Below, piece by piece: positions 23,906-34,313 of a stretch of DNA of 64,000 nucleotides; positions within the stretch are counted from its first letter, which is position 1, and every line of letters starts with the position of its first letter. The DNA comes from Leisingera aquimarina DSM 24565. GTDB taxonomy: Bacteria; Pseudomonadota; Alphaproteobacteria; Rhodobacterales; Rhodobacteraceae. The DNA is taken from contig NZ_AXBE01000011.1 of the NCBI RefSeq assembly GCF_000473165.1, forward strand, positions 84,091 through 148,090, read 5' to 3'. The position numbers and the translations under genes are program-made. The notes under the pieces are model-generated. The model was given only the letters and a program-made list of their open reading frames with translations, did not search any database and was not told the DNA's origin.

Positions 23906-24090
23906 TAGCAAAGCCGACAGATCTTGCGATCTTTGCGGGCGATCCTTGCCGCAGGCGCAATAAGAAGAGCTGTCCTTCGCCGCAGGTGCAGCCGCCGACC
24001 ACCTTCGAACGTCAGCGGTGCGGGACCAAGCCGACTTCCAGTGCCAAAATAACCGGCAAATAGGGAATCAACGTTTCGGACCCGAGCAAA

Positions 24091-26025
24091 TTATTTAGGT
24101 AATCCGCCGGCTTCCATCGCGTCAAAGTACCGGTCTTCGTCCGCCTGGTGCAGAAACGGAGTGTTTCTGTGGGTGGAAATCCGGAAATCGGGACGAATTT
24201 CAAGCAGCTTTTTCGCTTCGTCCTGAGCCTCTTCCAGGCGCCCCATTTCAGCAAACGTAGCGACTAATATTCGGCGGGGAGGCAGCGATTTCGGATATGT
24301 CGAGGTCCCGGCCTTGGCCAGGAGAAGAGCCTGTTCGTAATCCTTAAGAAAAAGGTGGGATAGCGCTGCATTGAAGTTATACCATCCCGGATACCGCGGA
24401 TTGACCCGCTTTGCTTTGTTGTTCCAGTCGAGCGCTTCTGCGGGTTCGCCCATCAGGGAACGCAAGAAGCCCATATCATACAGCACTTCCGGGTCGTTCG
24501 GATTGCTTTGCAGCGCGCGCTGATAAGCACTGTAGGCAAGTTGGTGATCGTGGTCGGCAAACAGGTGAACCTGCCCTAACCGGTGTTGAACCCGGTAGTC
24601 TGTCTGATTGAGCTCCAGTGCAAGGGACAGGTGACGCCGAGCGTTGGCAAGAACCTTTTCCGGGTCGTCCACACCCCCGAAACGCCAAAGGCTGAGGTAA
24701 CGTCCCGACAGCTCAATATGTGCAGCCAGATATTCGGGGTCCAAACCAATCGCCTGCTTCAGAAGCTCTATCGCTTCCTGACGACTTGCCGTGTTCAGAA
24801 GCTTGCTTTTTGCAACGGCCCTTAGGAACAGCTGGTAAGCTTCGGAAACATCTGTCGGCCGTTTCCTGAGCGCGGCAATTTCCTCCTTTTCGATTTCGAT
24901 TTCCAAAGTCGATGTGATTTCCTGGACGATATCTGCCTGGGTAGCGAACACATCTGGAGCCGAAAATTCGTACAGGTCTGACCATGCCGTATGTTCTGTT
25001 TCAGCTTCCACGAGCGCGGCGTTCAATGAAAGCATGTCGCTGCTTTTGTGAACGCTGCCCGACAGCACATACCTAACACCCAGTTCGCGGCCGATATCCC
25101 TCGGTCTTACCGGGGTATCCGCGAAGGTGGTTGCAGTGGAGTCCGCGATAACGAAAAGCTGAGGAAATTTTGACAGTTGGGTAGTAATGGCGGTGCTGAA
25201 GCCCTCCGCCAGGTAGCCAATTTGCGGGTCATCCGACCGGTTTTCAAATGGAAGGATAACGATTGAGGGGTTCGCCGGCATCGGATGTGCCAGTACCTCA
25301 GGATCGACATTTGCTTTCCGAGGCACCCAATGCTGCCACGACCAGACTGCAAAAACGGCGAACATCAAACACCCGACACCAACGAGCATCTGGAGCCGCC
25401 TGGTTTTGGGGCTCCGCTTCGGCGACACCAATGCCGCGGGAACAAACGCCTCGGCTGTTTCGTCAAGAATTACGCGAAAAACGCGAACCGGCCGAACGAT
25501 ATTCTTGACTTCGATCTCACCCAGATCCTCGAAATTCAGATCCAATTTGTCGCGCACCTGATCTCGCACGCTTCGGTGAATGCAAATGCCGCCCGGTTCT
25601 GCCAGCCCTTCGAGCCGGGCTGCCACGTTGACGCCGTCACCAAGTATGTCGCCGTCTTCGGCGATCACATCGCCGATATTGATGCCGATGCGAAACAAAA
25701 TGCGGCCGTCTTCCTGCACGTCAGCATTGCGGCCGGGCATGTCGCGCTGAACAGTTACCGCGAATGACACCGCAGCGACCGCGCTGGCAAATTCCATCAG
25801 CGCCCCGTCGCCCATCAGCTTGATTGTCTTACCACCGAACGCTTCGGCAGCGGGGTCGATCAGGTGTGATCGATGCGCTTTCAATGCGGACAGGGTGGCC
25901 GCCTCATCGCCCTCCATCAATCGCGAGTAGCCGACGACATCAATGCTCAGAATGGTGGTAAGTCGGCGTTCCACGACTGTTCTCCCTAACTCGGGAGAAT
26001 AACGATCAAGTCTTCTTGAATCCAT
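24091..26025 (-). CDS. Class III cyclase with TolB-like and TPR domains
   Basis: 644 residues. The cyclase domain is at about 20-190: metal-binding Asp in ILSIDVVGYSRLM, Lys and second Asp in TIKLMGDGALMEF, and DGDILGDGVNVAARL carrying the base-selecting Asp, Asn and Arg. A single membrane helix (about 213-232) follows, then a TolB-N-like domain (PSIVILPFENRSDDPQIGYL) and TPR repeats to the end. Many alphaproteobacteria carry families of this architecture; most have unknown signals. It stands alone between the integrases and an IS110 element, bordered by dispersed repeats. Confidence 0.85.
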   Translation of the reverse strand: MDSRRLDRYSPELGRTVVERRLTTILSIDVVGYSRLMEGDEAATLSALKAHRSHLIDPAAEAFGGKTIKLMGDGALMEFASAVAAVSFAVTVQRDMPGRNADVQEDGRILFRIGINIGDVIAEDGDILGDGVNVAARLEGLAEPGGICIHRSVRDQVRDKLDLNFEDLGEIEVKNIVRPVRVFRVILDETAEAFVPAALVSPKRSPKTRRLQMLVGVGCLMFAVFAVWSWQHWVPRKANVDPEVLAHPMPANPSIVILPFENRSDDPQIGYLAEGFSTAITTQLSKFPQLFVIADSTATTFADTPVRPRDIGRELGVRYVLSGSVHKSSDMLSLNAALVEAETEHTAWSDLYEFSAPDVFATQADIVQEITSTLEIEIEKEEIAALRKRPTDVSEAYQLFLRAVAKSKLLNTASRQEAIELLKQAIGLDPEYLAAHIELSGRYLSLWRFGGVDDPEKVLANARRHLSLALELNQTDYRVQHRLGQVHLFADHDHQLAYSAYQRALQSNPNDPEVLYDMGFLRSLMGEPAEALDWNNKAKRVNPRYPGWYNFNAALSHLFLKDYEQALLLAKAGTSTYPKSLPPRRILVATFAEMGRLEEAQDEAKKLLEIRPDFRISTHRNTPFLHQADEDRYFDAMEAGGLPK

Positions 26026-26779
26026 ACTTCCGGCGTTTTGGGATCCGCGCGATCAAGTCAATGTTCCCGCATCCAACGTCGCATCGGTTTTGGAACTCAG
26101 GCTTGAAAACGTTGGTGGCTAAGATTGTGCGAGACAGTTTTTTGTGGTCCGCTTCGGGCTCACTGCCACCTTGTGGCGGTGCAGCGCCAGGCTGCCCGCC
26201 GCAACAGCGTTCTTGGCTATCCGTGATCGGCTCGAGCCAGCCCGGAGCGGACATGGACGCGGCGGCGCGGGCCATATTGCTGCCGGTGCGAAATCTTCAA
26301 GCCCTCTCACTGAAAGCGGCCATCCAAACGCCTTGGCGCACCGCTCCCAAAGCTGCGGGCAGCTACCAGAGGCAGCCATGCGCTGGAAGCGCCCTTCCGT
26401 AATGGGGCGTGATCTGTCAAGCACCTTTCCGCATGATGAAATGACCTCCTGCCGCAATGGCGGGGAGGTGCTTGACAGATCACTGGCCGGTTACCCTTTC
26501 TTGCTGGGCCACGCTTTTTGCGATTGCGTTAAGGTTGGTCCACGCCGGGATGATGCTTCCGTCCGTAGTCAGCGCAGTGGCTGCCACATCATGCCTAGTC
26601 CAAATGCAGTTCCCGAGTGCCCATCTTTGCAGCGTGCTCGGGCAACAAGTGCCCGGCTCAAGTGCGCTTACGGCATTTTCGGGGACCGCGTCCCGGTTGG
26701 GACCTCGGTGAGCCCTCGCTTCCAGGCGCAGCCCGAACATCCTCCTTGCAGGTTGCGTGTCATCGGGGAGCTTGGACGC
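26026..26779. other. Intergenic region with inverted-repeat element
   Basis: About 750 bp between the cyclase gene and the IS110 transposase stop. Apart from the 75-bp inverted-repeat element at 26409-26483 I see nothing I can name. Several short frames exist on both strands without start sites or family motifs; part of the region nearest 26779 may be the right end of the IS110 element. Confidence 0.45.
26409..26483. repeat. 75-bp element with perfect 18-bp terminal inverted repeats
   Basis: GTGATCTGTCAAGCACCT at 26409-26426 is exactly complementary to 26466-26483. The 39-base interior holds a smaller stem (CCTCC and CCGC pairing with GCGG and GGAGG). It could be a miniature transposable element, a solo pair of IS ends, or a strong structured terminator; no target duplication or T-run decides. 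Confidence 0.65.
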
Positions 26780-27820
26780 TTACGCTCCCGATACGGCGGC
26801 GGCCTCGGCTCGCGTAAAGCGGAACGCGGTGCCATCTCGCCACATGCGGTGCAGGATCACACCGATGCGGCGCGCCAGAGCAACAGTTGCACGCCTCTTC
26901 CCGCGCCGCTTGGCAACATTCAACGCCCATGCGGTTAGCCAACTGGGGCGGCCCTTGTTCAACATCACCATTGCAGCCTGGTAAAGCACGGTACGCAGCC
27001 CCGCGTCACCTGCGCGGGAGATCGCGCCCACGATGTCGCGTTCCCCGGATTGCTCGCGTCGTGGCGTCAAGCCCACCCACGGACCGACATCCTTCGAGGA
27101 TCGAAAGCGATCAGGATCGTCGATGGCCGATTTGACCGTCAGCGCCACAATCGGCCCCACACCGGGCATGGTCATGAACTGGCGGCAAACAGGATCGGAT
27201 TTGGCATGGTCGCGCGCGAGCTTCTCCAAGCCTGCCAACTCTGTGCGCAGGGCAGTGCGGGCGCTCAGCACCGGGTTTGCTGCGGCCTGCAGCATGGCAT
27301 TGCCATCGGCCAGTTCCCGCACCCGTTCTTCGAAGCGTCCCTTGGCAACGCGTCCCATCTTCAGCCCAAAATTACGCAGCACGCCCCGTATTGACAGTTC
27401 AAGGTCAACAATGGCTTGCAGGATTGCTTTGCGTGAGGACAGCAGCGCACGCATTTCCTGCGCCGAAATCGATTTGCAGTGTACGGGTCGAAACCAGCCC
27501 ATTTGCAACAGTCGCGCGATCCCTTCGGCATCCCGCCTGTCGGTCTTGATCGGCATCGCCTTCAGCGCACCCTTAACCTGTCGCGTTTCCATCAAAACTG
27601 TATCGAACCCAGCTTCGGTGAGGTGCCGATAAAGCCATTGTGACAACGGTCCAGCTTCCAAGCCGATACCGGCAACGGTTCCGGACAGCGACCGCAATGC
27701 TCTTTCCAGCTCTTCCGGCTCGCTCGACGCTGTCGTTTCCTTGATCACCTGACCATGAGATGACAGCACGCAGATCGCGGTGCTTGCCAGTGAAACATCC
27801 AAGCCGATATACAGATCCAT
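26780..27820 (-). CDS. IS110-family transposase
   Basis: 346 residues and apparently intact. The N-terminal RuvC-like DEDD domain shows D8 in IGLDVSLAST, Glu in IGLEAGPLSQWLYRHL and the Asp pair in KTDRRDAEG. The C-terminal transposase_20 domain shows the helix-hairpin-helix MPGVGPIVALT and the nucleophilic Ser region SGERDIVGAISRAGD. IS110 enzymes recombine DNA guided, in studied members, by a bridge RNA from the non-coding end. The start at 27820 follows AAAGGG; a longer frame to 27916 has no site. It borders the catabolic island on its left. Confidence 0.92.
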   Translation of the reverse strand: MDLYIGLDVSLASTAICVLSSHGQVIKETTASSEPEELERALRSLSGTVAGIGLEAGPLSQWLYRHLTEAGFDTVLMETRQVKGALKAMPIKTDRRDAEGIARLLQMGWFRPVHCKSISAQEMRALLSSRKAILQAIVDLELSIRGVLRNFGLKMGRVAKGRFEERVRELADGNAMLQAAANPVLSARTALRTELAGLEKLARDHAKSDPVCRQFMTMPGVGPIVALTVKSAIDDPDRFRSSKDVGPWVGLTPRREQSGERDIVGAISRAGDAGLRTVLYQAAMVMLNKGRPSWLTAWALNVAKRRGKRRATVALARRIGVILHRMWRDGTAFRFTRAEAAAVSGA

Positions 27821-28523
27821 GTCGTTGCCCTTTCTTCGCAAAGAAATTTTTTTGGGGGGGCCTAACCGCAAAACCCGGTGACACGCTTCCGACGTGCCAA
27901 GGCAACGACAACTCAACAGCTTCCCGATGGCAATTCACAACGGTGAAGTTTCGCGACGAGCCCCATTACGGCATCTTTGCAAATCCATCCCTGTCGCCAG
28001 AACAGGCCACGATTTCCGCCGCGTTGCCGCGACCAAAAGCTGCCGCTCGTCGTGGGCGCAGCATGAAACTGGCATCGTGTGACCAGGTTGCGGGCAATCC
28101 TGACATTTGTAGACGCAGAGTGGCAAATGCAGAAAGCACCAATTTTCGATTGCGTCAGCAACAGCAGCCTTGTGACAAAGCAGAAAGATCTACCACACAA
28201 GCCATTCGATACCACGCCGATGGACGATTCTAAAAACGACCTTACGTTGCATCTTGGTAGAAGTGGCATGACACCCCGCCGCTGTACGTTCAGCAATCAC
28301 CGCCATGATCAGCCTTCCGGTGCAATGCCCGAACACATCACGCTTGCGGGGAAATTGTTGCCAACATCAAGCGAAACGCTCATTTTCGAACACGACGAAC
28401 TGACCATTGCAGACACTGAAGCGCTGACCCGAACGGGATCAACAGGGAGCGGACACACATTCTTTTGGTAACGCCCCGGTTCATTCATTACCGGAGCATG
28501 GAGACTGATATCAGGGATGGTTC
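27821..28523. other. IS110 upstream non-coding region and spacer
   Basis: About 700 bp with no supported gene. The 150-250 bp nearest 27820 should be the 5' non-coding end of the IS110 element (minus strand), the place where bridge RNAs are encoded in this IS group. It contains a small hairpin (TTCTTcgcAAAGAA, 27829-27842) and homopolymer runs. A 130-codon frame at 28079-28471 has no recognised motif and I do not call it. Confidence 0.4.
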
Positions 28524-30266
28524 TCAGGCGACATGTTCTGTGGTGTCGGTATCAGGCGATATTGTCAGTTCCATGATCGCCGCATGTTGGGACAGAAACA
28601 CGTCCCCGGAAAGCTCACCCAAAAAATGCGATCTTTCCAGGCGATCCATGACCGGTCCCTTGACCTCTGACAGGTGCATTTTCGTTTCCATCTCACCCAA
28701 TCGCGCGTTGATTGCATCAAGCGAGTGAAGCGCACTCATATCAATCTCGTTGACAGCAGAGCATTGCAGAATGACGTGCCGCACCGCCTTGTCCCGTGCC
28801 ACCCGGTCGAGGATGTAGTCTTCGAGAAACCGGGCATTGGCGAAGAAAAGGCTTTCGTCCACACGCAGAGTGACGACCCGGGGATCGGTTTCGACCTTGT
28901 GACGGTGGATGTTGCGGAAGTGTTCACTCCCTGCGATCCGTCCGACCTCAGCAATGTGCGGCCGGGACATCTTGAACAAATAGAGCAATACCGAGATTGC
29001 GACGCCGCTGGACACGCCGAGTTCGACGCCAAAAGCCAACGTGATTGCGATGGTCGCGGCGATCGCGATGAAGTCGGCCCTGGAATACCTCCAGGCGCGA
29101 CACAGTACTCCGAGGTCGACAAGGCTGAGAACGGCGACGATGATCGTCGCGGCCAGCGTGGCCTTGGGCAGAAAGTGGATCAGCGGGGTCAGGGCGAGTG
29201 CCGCGATGGCAAGTCCCATCGCCGTAAAGGCACCGGCAGCAGGGGTCCGGGCCCCGGCGTCGAAATTCACGACAGACCGCGAGAATCCACCGGTAACCGG
29301 AAAACCACCGGAAAAGGCAGCACCTAAATTGGCCGCCCCGAGCCCGATCAGTTCCTGATCCGGGCGTATCCGCTCGCGCTTTTTCGCGGCCAGGGTCTGA
29401 GCGACCGAAATCGATTCCACGAAGCCGATAACGGAGATCAACAACGCGGGCAGAAGCAACTGCCCGATCAGTGTAGGCGAGACATCCGGCAGCGTCAGCG
29501 GCGGCAGGCTTTGCGGAACTTCGCCAACGATGGCGACACCACGCGCCGCCAGGTCGAACCCCCAGACGGCGAGGGTTGTGGCGACCACGGCGGTGACGGG
29601 ACCAGCCTTGGTAATCGTGGCGGCCAATCGTGGCCCAAGACCCATCTTGCGCAATACAGGCTTCAGCCCCTTGCGTACCCAGAACAGGTATGCGGTTGCG
29701 GAAACACCGACGACAAGCGTGATCGGATTTGTCTCTCGAAGATTCGCAAACAGGCTGTGCAGCAACTCGATCAGCGTATGTCCGCCGCCCCCGATGCCAA
29801 GTATATGGCGCAGCTGGCTGACGGCGATGATGATGGCGGACGCAGTGATGAAACCGGCAATGACTGGATGCGACAGGAAATTTGCGAGGAACCCCAGCCG
29901 AAACACCCCCATCACCAGCAGAATGACACCGGACAGAGCTGCAAGTATCAGCGCCGCGGCGGCATAGCCCATCGTCCCCTGATTGGCGATCTGGCCAAGT
30001 GCGGCGGCCGTCATCAGCGACACGACCGCGACAGGACCGACGGCCAGCGCCCGGCTGGTGCCAAAAACGGCATAAAGCATGATCGGCGCGATCGAGGCGT
30101 AGAGACCAGCCTCGGGCGGCATCCCGGCCAGAAGCGCGTAGGCCAAGGATTGCGGGATCAGCATGATCGTCACGATGACCGCCGCGATCAGATCGTCCGA
30201 AAGCGCGCCTCGGTCGTATCTACGGCCCCAGTCAAGGATCGGAAAATATCGCGAAATGACTTGCAT
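28524..30266 (-). CDS. SulP-family anion transporter with STAS domain
   Basis: About 580 residues. The sulfate-transporter signature region is IPQSLAYALLAGMPPEAGLYASI near residue 45, and 10-12 membrane helices follow. A C-terminal STAS domain (about 430-560) includes the core VRHVILQCSAVNEIDMSALHSL. SulP proteins move sulfate, bicarbonate or other anions, often with protons. It lies 92 bp downstream of the MBL-fold gene on the same strand, and the pairing suggests movement of sulfite or sulfate produced by sulfur oxidation. The start at 30266 is inferred from the family N-terminus; a longer frame to 30362 exists. Confidence 0.9.
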   Translation of the reverse strand: MQVISRYFPILDWGRRYDRGALSDDLIAAVIVTIMLIPQSLAYALLAGMPPEAGLYASIAPIMLYAVFGTSRALAVGPVAVVSLMTAAALGQIANQGTMGYAAAALILAALSGVILLVMGVFRLGFLANFLSHPVIAGFITASAIIIAVSQLRHILGIGGGGHTLIELLHSLFANLRETNPITLVVGVSATAYLFWVRKGLKPVLRKMGLGPRLAATITKAGPVTAVVATTLAVWGFDLAARGVAIVGEVPQSLPPLTLPDVSPTLIGQLLLPALLISVIGFVESISVAQTLAAKKRERIRPDQELIGLGAANLGAAFSGGFPVTGGFSRSVVNFDAGARTPAAGAFTAMGLAIAALALTPLIHFLPKATLAATIIVAVLSLVDLGVLCRAWRYSRADFIAIAATIAITLAFGVELGVSSGVAISVLLYLFKMSRPHIAEVGRIAGSEHFRNIHRHKVETDPRVVTLRVDESLFFANARFLEDYILDRVARDKAVRHVILQCSAVNEIDMSALHSLDAINARLGEMETKMHLSEVKGPVMDRLERSHFLGELSGDVFLSQHAAIMELTISPDTDTTEHVA

Positions 30267-30358
30267 TGTCGAAAGCCTTGCTGAGGGGCACAGCGCGGCG
30301 CGAAACGACGCCCATGCGTGGTGCGAATGTCGTAATTGATTTGCGGGGTCCGCTGGTG

Positions 30359-31240
30359 TCAAAGGCGGTTCAGGGGCACCTTGAGCATCGGGTTTCCATC
30401 CGCGTCCGCCGGCACTTCGCCCGCGCGCATGTTCACCTGGAGCGAGGGAATAATAAGCCTCGGCATGCCAAGTTGCGCATCCCGTTCGCTACGGAAACGC
30501 ACGAAATCTTCGCGGGTCTTGCTGCCGCCCACATGGATGTTGTGCGCCTTTTGGTCGGCCACGGTGGTTTCCCACGCGATATCGCGGCCAGCCGGGCCGT
30601 AATCGTGGCACATGAACAGCCGCAGTTCGTCCGGCAAGGCCAGCACTTTCTGAATACTGTCGTAAAGCGCACCGGCATCCCCGCCCGGAAAATCGGCCCG
30701 GGCCGAGCCGCCGTCAGGCATGAACAAAGTGTCGCCGACAAATGCCGCGTTACCCATCACATGCACCATGCAGGCGGGGGTATGGCCGGGCGTGTACATC
30801 GCAAAGACCTGCATTTCGCCGACGCCGTAGGTGTCGCCATCCTTGAACAGGGCGTCGAATTGGCTGCCATCGCGCTGGAACTCAGTACCTTCGTTGAAGA
30901 CTTTTCCGAATGTCTCCTGAACCATAATGATCTTGTCGCCGACGCCGATCCTGCCGCCCAGTCTCTGCTGAATATAGGGCGCGGCACTCAAGTGATCTGC
31001 GTGAACATGCGTCTCGATAATCCAGTCGAGCGTCAGGCCGCGCCGCTCGATCTCTGAGATCATGGCATCGGCGTGATCATAGGTGATACGCCCTGCTGCG
31101 TAGTCAAGATCCATGACGCTGTCGACGATGGCGCAATGATCGGATGCCGGGTCCTTCACGATATAGCTGATCGTGTTGGAGTCCGGATCGAAATGCGCCG
31201 AGACGTCAGGCTTGATCGACAGGTCAATGGGATAGGTCAT
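30359..31240 (-). CDS. MBL-fold hydrolase, persulfide-dioxygenase-like
   Basis: About 293 residues. The metallo-beta-lactamase metal motif ETHVHADHLSA (H78, H80, D82, H83), the later GHTPACMVHV and GDTLFMPDGGSARADFPGG, and CHDYGP are all present. GSARADFPGG and the overall layout match ETHE1/BLH-type persulfide dioxygenases, which oxidise glutathione persulfide to sulfite with Fe(II). The C-terminal 60 residues (IIPSLQVNMRAGEVP) are typical of the bacterial BLH group. The start at 31240 is chosen by AAAGGA six bases upstream. It is followed by SulP, supporting a sulfur oxidation and transport role. Confidence 0.85.
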   Translation of the reverse strand: MTYPIDLSIKPDVSAHFDPDSNTISYIVKDPASDHCAIVDSVMDLDYAAGRITYDHADAMISEIERRGLTLDWIIETHVHADHLSAAPYIQQRLGGRIGVGDKIIMVQETFGKVFNEGTEFQRDGSQFDALFKDGDTYGVGEMQVFAMYTPGHTPACMVHVMGNAAFVGDTLFMPDGGSARADFPGGDAGALYDSIQKVLALPDELRLFMCHDYGPAGRDIAWETTVADQKAHNIHVGGSKTREDFVRFRSERDAQLGMPRLIIPSLQVNMRAGEVPADADGNPMLKVPLNRL

Positions 31241-31291
31241 GTGCATTCCTTTGCCCGGGCATCCGTCTGGCACATCCGGGGTCTTGCGTGT

Positions 31292-32029
31292 CTAGTGCGT
31301 GAGGACCTGTTCCAGGAACGTCCGGGTCCGCTCGCTCTTGGGCGCGGTAAAGAACGTCTCAGGATCGGCTTCTTCGATGATTTCACCGGCATCCATGAAC
31401 AGGACGCGGTCCGCGACCTTGCGGGCAAACCCCATCTCATGGGTGACGCAGATCATCGTCATGCCTTCTTCGGCCAGCGTGACCATCACGTCCAGCACCT
31501 CGCCGATCATTTCCGGGTCAAGCGCAGAGGTTGGTTCGTCAAACAACAGGATCTCGGGCTTCATACAGAGCGCGCGGGCAATCGCCACACGCTGTTGCTG
31601 GCCGCCGGAAAGCTGCCCGGGGTACTTTTGCGCCTGGTTGCCGATCTGCACCTTGTTGAGGAACTGCATGGCCATCTCTTCCGCTTCCGCCTGCGGTGTC
31701 TTGCGGGCCAGCATCGGGGCCAAAGTGCAGTTTTCCAGAATGCTCAGGTGCGGAAAGAGATTGAAATGCTGGAAGCACATGCCGACCTCGCGGCGCATTT
31801 CCTCGATGTTGGGCGCGTCAGCGTTGATGGGTTCGCCGTTGATCAGGATCTCACCGGACTGGTGTTCTTCCAATTGGTTGATCGTGCGGATCATCGTGGA
31901 TTTGCCAGAGCCCGACGGTCCGCAGACAACGATTTTCTCACCTTTGGCGACCGAAAGGTTCACGTCCTTCAGGGCGTGGTATTCACCATAGAATTTGTTG
32001 ACGTTTCGCATCTCGACTGCTGCGGTCAT
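31292..32029 (-). CDS. aapP: Amino-acid ABC transporter ATP-binding protein
   Basis: 245 residues, typical of GlnQ/AapP. Walker [11 protein letters not shown] (36-45), Q-loop [12 protein letters not shown], signature LSGGQQQR and Walker [14 protein letters not shown] are intact. It should drive the AapQ/AapM permease with the AapJ binding protein encoded at 45.8-49.2 kb; no other ATPase for them is in the window. It is the last gene of a run that includes RidA, PrpE, SDR and HyuAB (12 bp after ridA), so uptake and breakdown are co-expressed. Confidence 0.92.
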   Translation of the reverse strand: MTAAVEMRNVNKFYGEYHALKDVNLSVAKGEKIVVCGPSGSGKSTMIRTINQLEEHQSGEILINGEPINADAPNIEEMRREVGMCFQHFNLFPHLSILENCTLAPMLARKTPQAEAEEMAMQFLNKVQIGNQAQKYPGQLSGGQQQRVAIARALCMKPEILLFDEPTSALDPEMIGEVLDVMVTLAEEGMTMICVTHEMGFARKVADRVLFMDAGEIIEEADPETFFTAPKSERTRTFLEQVLTH

Positions 32030-32041
32030 TGGGATTCTCCT

Positions 32042-32392
32042 TCAGTTGCCATGCTTTTCAGCGGCGGTGACGATGATCTCGACCTTGAGCGTATCGCGGG
32101 CCAGCCTTGCCTCGCCGCAGGCGCGGGCCGGGGCGTGGCCCGACGGCACCCAGGCATCCCAGACGGCGTTCATCTCGGCAAAATACGCCATGTCGGACAG
32201 CCAGATGATGGCTTGCAGGATGTGGGTGCGGTCGGAACCGGCCTCGTCCAACAGCGCATCGACCCGCGACAGGCAATCTTCGGTCTGTTCGGTTACGCTT
32301 TCGCCCGCCCCGACCTGACCACAAAGATAGATCGTGCCGTTGTGCTTGACGATCTTGCTCATCCTGTCGCCGGTGTGAATGCGTCCGATCAT
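32042..32392 (-). CDS. RidA/YjgF-family protein
   Basis: 116 residues. RidA-family enzymes hydrolyse reactive enamine/imine intermediates, such as those released by PLP-dependent lyases and amine oxidases. The family signature is seen as [28 protein letters not shown] and the C-terminal [15 protein letters not shown], although the arginine of classic RidA (around residue 105 in IPxxARxxVxV) is shifted here, so it may belong to a Rid subfamily. It starts in a four-base overlap with prpE. In this operon it would clean up products of the MetC-type lyase or the FAD oxidase (inferred). Confidence 0.88.
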   Translation of the reverse strand: MIGRIHTGDRMSKIVKHNGTIYLCGQVGAGESVTEQTEDCLSRVDALLDEAGSDRTHILQAIIWLSDMAYFAEMNAVWDAWVPSGHAPARACGEARLARDTLKVEIIVTAAEKHGN

Positions 32393-34302
32393 GCGGGTCG
32401 TCCGATCATGTTGCGAGCCTTAAGCGCGGTGGAAATCTCTTCAAGAATGGCCGGATCGTCGATTGCAGCGGGCATTTTGAAACGCGCGCCATCGGCAATT
32501 TTCTGCACTGTACCCCGTAGCACCTTGCCGGAGCGGGTCTTGGGCAGACGTTTGACCTCGATCGCGTGTTTGAATGCGGCAACAGCTCCAATTTTGGCAC
32601 GGACCAGTTGCACCAACTCGCGTTCCAGCTCGCTCTCATCGCGATTGGCGCCGTTGTTGGTCACGAACAGCCCCAGCGGCATCTGCCCCTTGAGCGCGTC
32701 CGCCTTGCCCACGACAGCACATTCGGCAATGTCCGGATGGCTCCCGATCACCTCTTCCATCGCGCCGGTCGACAGGCGGTGCCCGGCAACATTGATGATG
32801 TCGTCAGTGCGGGCCATGATGAAGACATAGCCGTCCTCATCGATCATCCCGGCATCCGAAGTCGCGTAGTAGCCCGGATATTCGGCCATATAGGACGAAA
32901 TGAACCGCTCCGGTGCGTTCCACAACGTCGAAAAGCCCGAGGGCGGCAAGGGCAGCTTGCACACAATGTTGCCCAGCGTGCCCGGAGGCACCGCATTGCC
33001 CTCGTCGTCCAGCACCTGAATGTCATAGCCCGGCATCGGCTTGCCCGGAGAGCCCAGCTTGACCGGAAAGGCGCCCAGCCCCACCGGGTTGCCCGACATC
33101 GCCCAACCGGTTTCGGTCTGCCACCAGTGGTCGATCACCGGGCGGTCCAATTTGTCTTGCGCCCATTCGATTGTCGCCGGGTCCGAGCGTTCGCCGGCCA
33201 GAAACAGCGTGCGGAATTTGCTAAGGTCATATTCCGCGATCTGGCTGCCCTTCGGGTCCTCTTTCTTAATGGCGCGAAACGCCGTTGGCGCGGTGAAGAG
33301 CGCCGCGACCCCGTGATCCTGAATGACGCGCCAGAACGTGCCTGCATCGGGCGTGCCGACCGGCTTGCCCTCAAAGACAACCGTCGCCGCTCCGTGCAAC
33401 AGCGGCCCGTAGCAGATATAGGAATGACCCACGACCCAGCCCACATCCGAGGCCGCCCAGAAGACCTCTCCGGGTTTGACGCCGTAGTGATGCTCCATTG
33501 TCCATTTCAACGCCACCATATGCCCGCCGTTGTCGCGCACGACGCCCTTGGGCTGGCCAGTGGTACCGGAGGTGTAGAGGATATAAAGCGGATCGGTCGC
33601 ATCGACCGGCACGCATTCGGTTCCTTCACCCTTTGCCAGAGCGGCCTCGACGGAATGCGCATAGTCCACATCGCGCCCGGCTGTCAGATCGCAGGTCTGG
33701 GTGTCACGTTGCAGGATCACGCAATGATCGGGCTTGTTTTCAGCCAGTTCGATGGCCTCGTCCAGCAGCGGTTTGTAGGCGATCACCCGCCCCGGTTCGA
33801 TCCCGCAGGACGCCGAAATCACCACCTTGGGCGCGGCATCGTCGATCCGCGTCGCCAGTTCCAGCGGGGCGAAGCCGCCGAAAACGACGGAGTGGATCGC
33901 GCCAAGCCGCGCGCAGGCAAGCATGGCGAAAACCGCCTGCGGAACCATCGGCATGTAGATCACCACCCGGTCGCCTTTGACCACCCCCAGACCGCGCAGA
34001 ACGGCCGCCAGCGCGCTGACCTGATCCTGAAGCTCGCCGAATGTGTAGCGCGCAACCTGCCCGGTGACCGGACTATCGTAGATAACCGCTAGACGGTCAC
34101 CGTGCCCCGCCAGAACATGCCGGTCGACGCAGTTGTAGCAGGTGTTGCAGGTCGCCCCGTCGAACCAGCGGCCATAGACACCGCTGTCGGGGTTAAAGGC
34201 AGATGTGGCGGGCGTGAACCAGTCGATCTGTTCCGCGGCCTGCTGCCAAAACCCAACCGGGTCGTCTTGCCAACGGGCGTATGTTTCAGCGTATCGGGAC
34301 AT
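32389..34302 (-). CDS. prpE: Propionyl-CoA synthetase-type acyl-CoA ligase
   Basis: 637 residues. It activates propionate (or acetate and similar acids) to the CoA thioester through an acyl-adenylate. The N-terminal acetyl-CoA-synthetase cap, the AMP-binding loop [17 protein letters not shown], the motif [15 protein letters not shown] and the acetylatable Lys in [11 protein letters not shown] are present. The N-terminal half resembles PrpE more than Acs. The start at 34302 has GAGG upstream and is 12 bp after the SDR stop. Propionyl-CoA could arise from a 2-oxobutyrate or propionate product of the pathway; this is inferred. Confidence 0.88.
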   Translation of the reverse strand: MSRYAETYARWQDDPVGFWQQAAEQIDWFTPATSAFNPDSGVYGRWFDGATCNTCYNCVDRHVLAGHGDRLAVIYDSPVTGQVARYTFGELQDQVSALAAVLRGLGVVKGDRVVIYMPMVPQAVFAMLACARLGAIHSVVFGGFAPLELATRIDDAAPKVVISASCGIEPGRVIAYKPLLDEAIELAENKPDHCVILQRDTQTCDLTAGRDVDYAHSVEAALAKGEGTECVPVDATDPLYILYTSGTTGQPKGVVRDNGGHMVALKWTMEHHYGVKPGEVFWAASDVGWVVGHSYICYGPLLHGAATVVFEGKPVGTPDAGTFWRVIQDHGVAALFTAPTAFRAIKKEDPKGSQIAEYDLSKFRTLFLAGERSDPATIEWAQDKLDRPVIDHWWQTETGWAMSGNPVGLGAFPVKLGSPGKPMPGYDIQVLDDEGNAVPPGTLGNIVCKLPLPPSGFSTLWNAPERFISSYMAEYPGYYATSDAGMIDEDGYVFIMARTDDIINVAGHRLSTGAMEEVIGSHPDIAECAVVGKADALKGQMPLGLFVTNNGANRDESELERELVQLVRAKIGAVAAFKHAIEVKRLPKTRSGKVLRGTVQKIADGARFKMPAAIDDPAILEEISTALKARNMIGRPA

Positions 34303-34313
34303 TTTTTGTAACC

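Noticed and set aside
28079..28471. 130-codon frame upstream of the IS110 gene
   Set aside because: No recognised domain, GTG start without a clear ribosome site, unusual composition; insufficient to call a gene.
31073..34092. Long rightward frames opposite aapP, ridA and prpE
   Set aside because: Antisense to well-supported enzymes, with low-complexity His/Arg/Gly-rich translations and no motifs.
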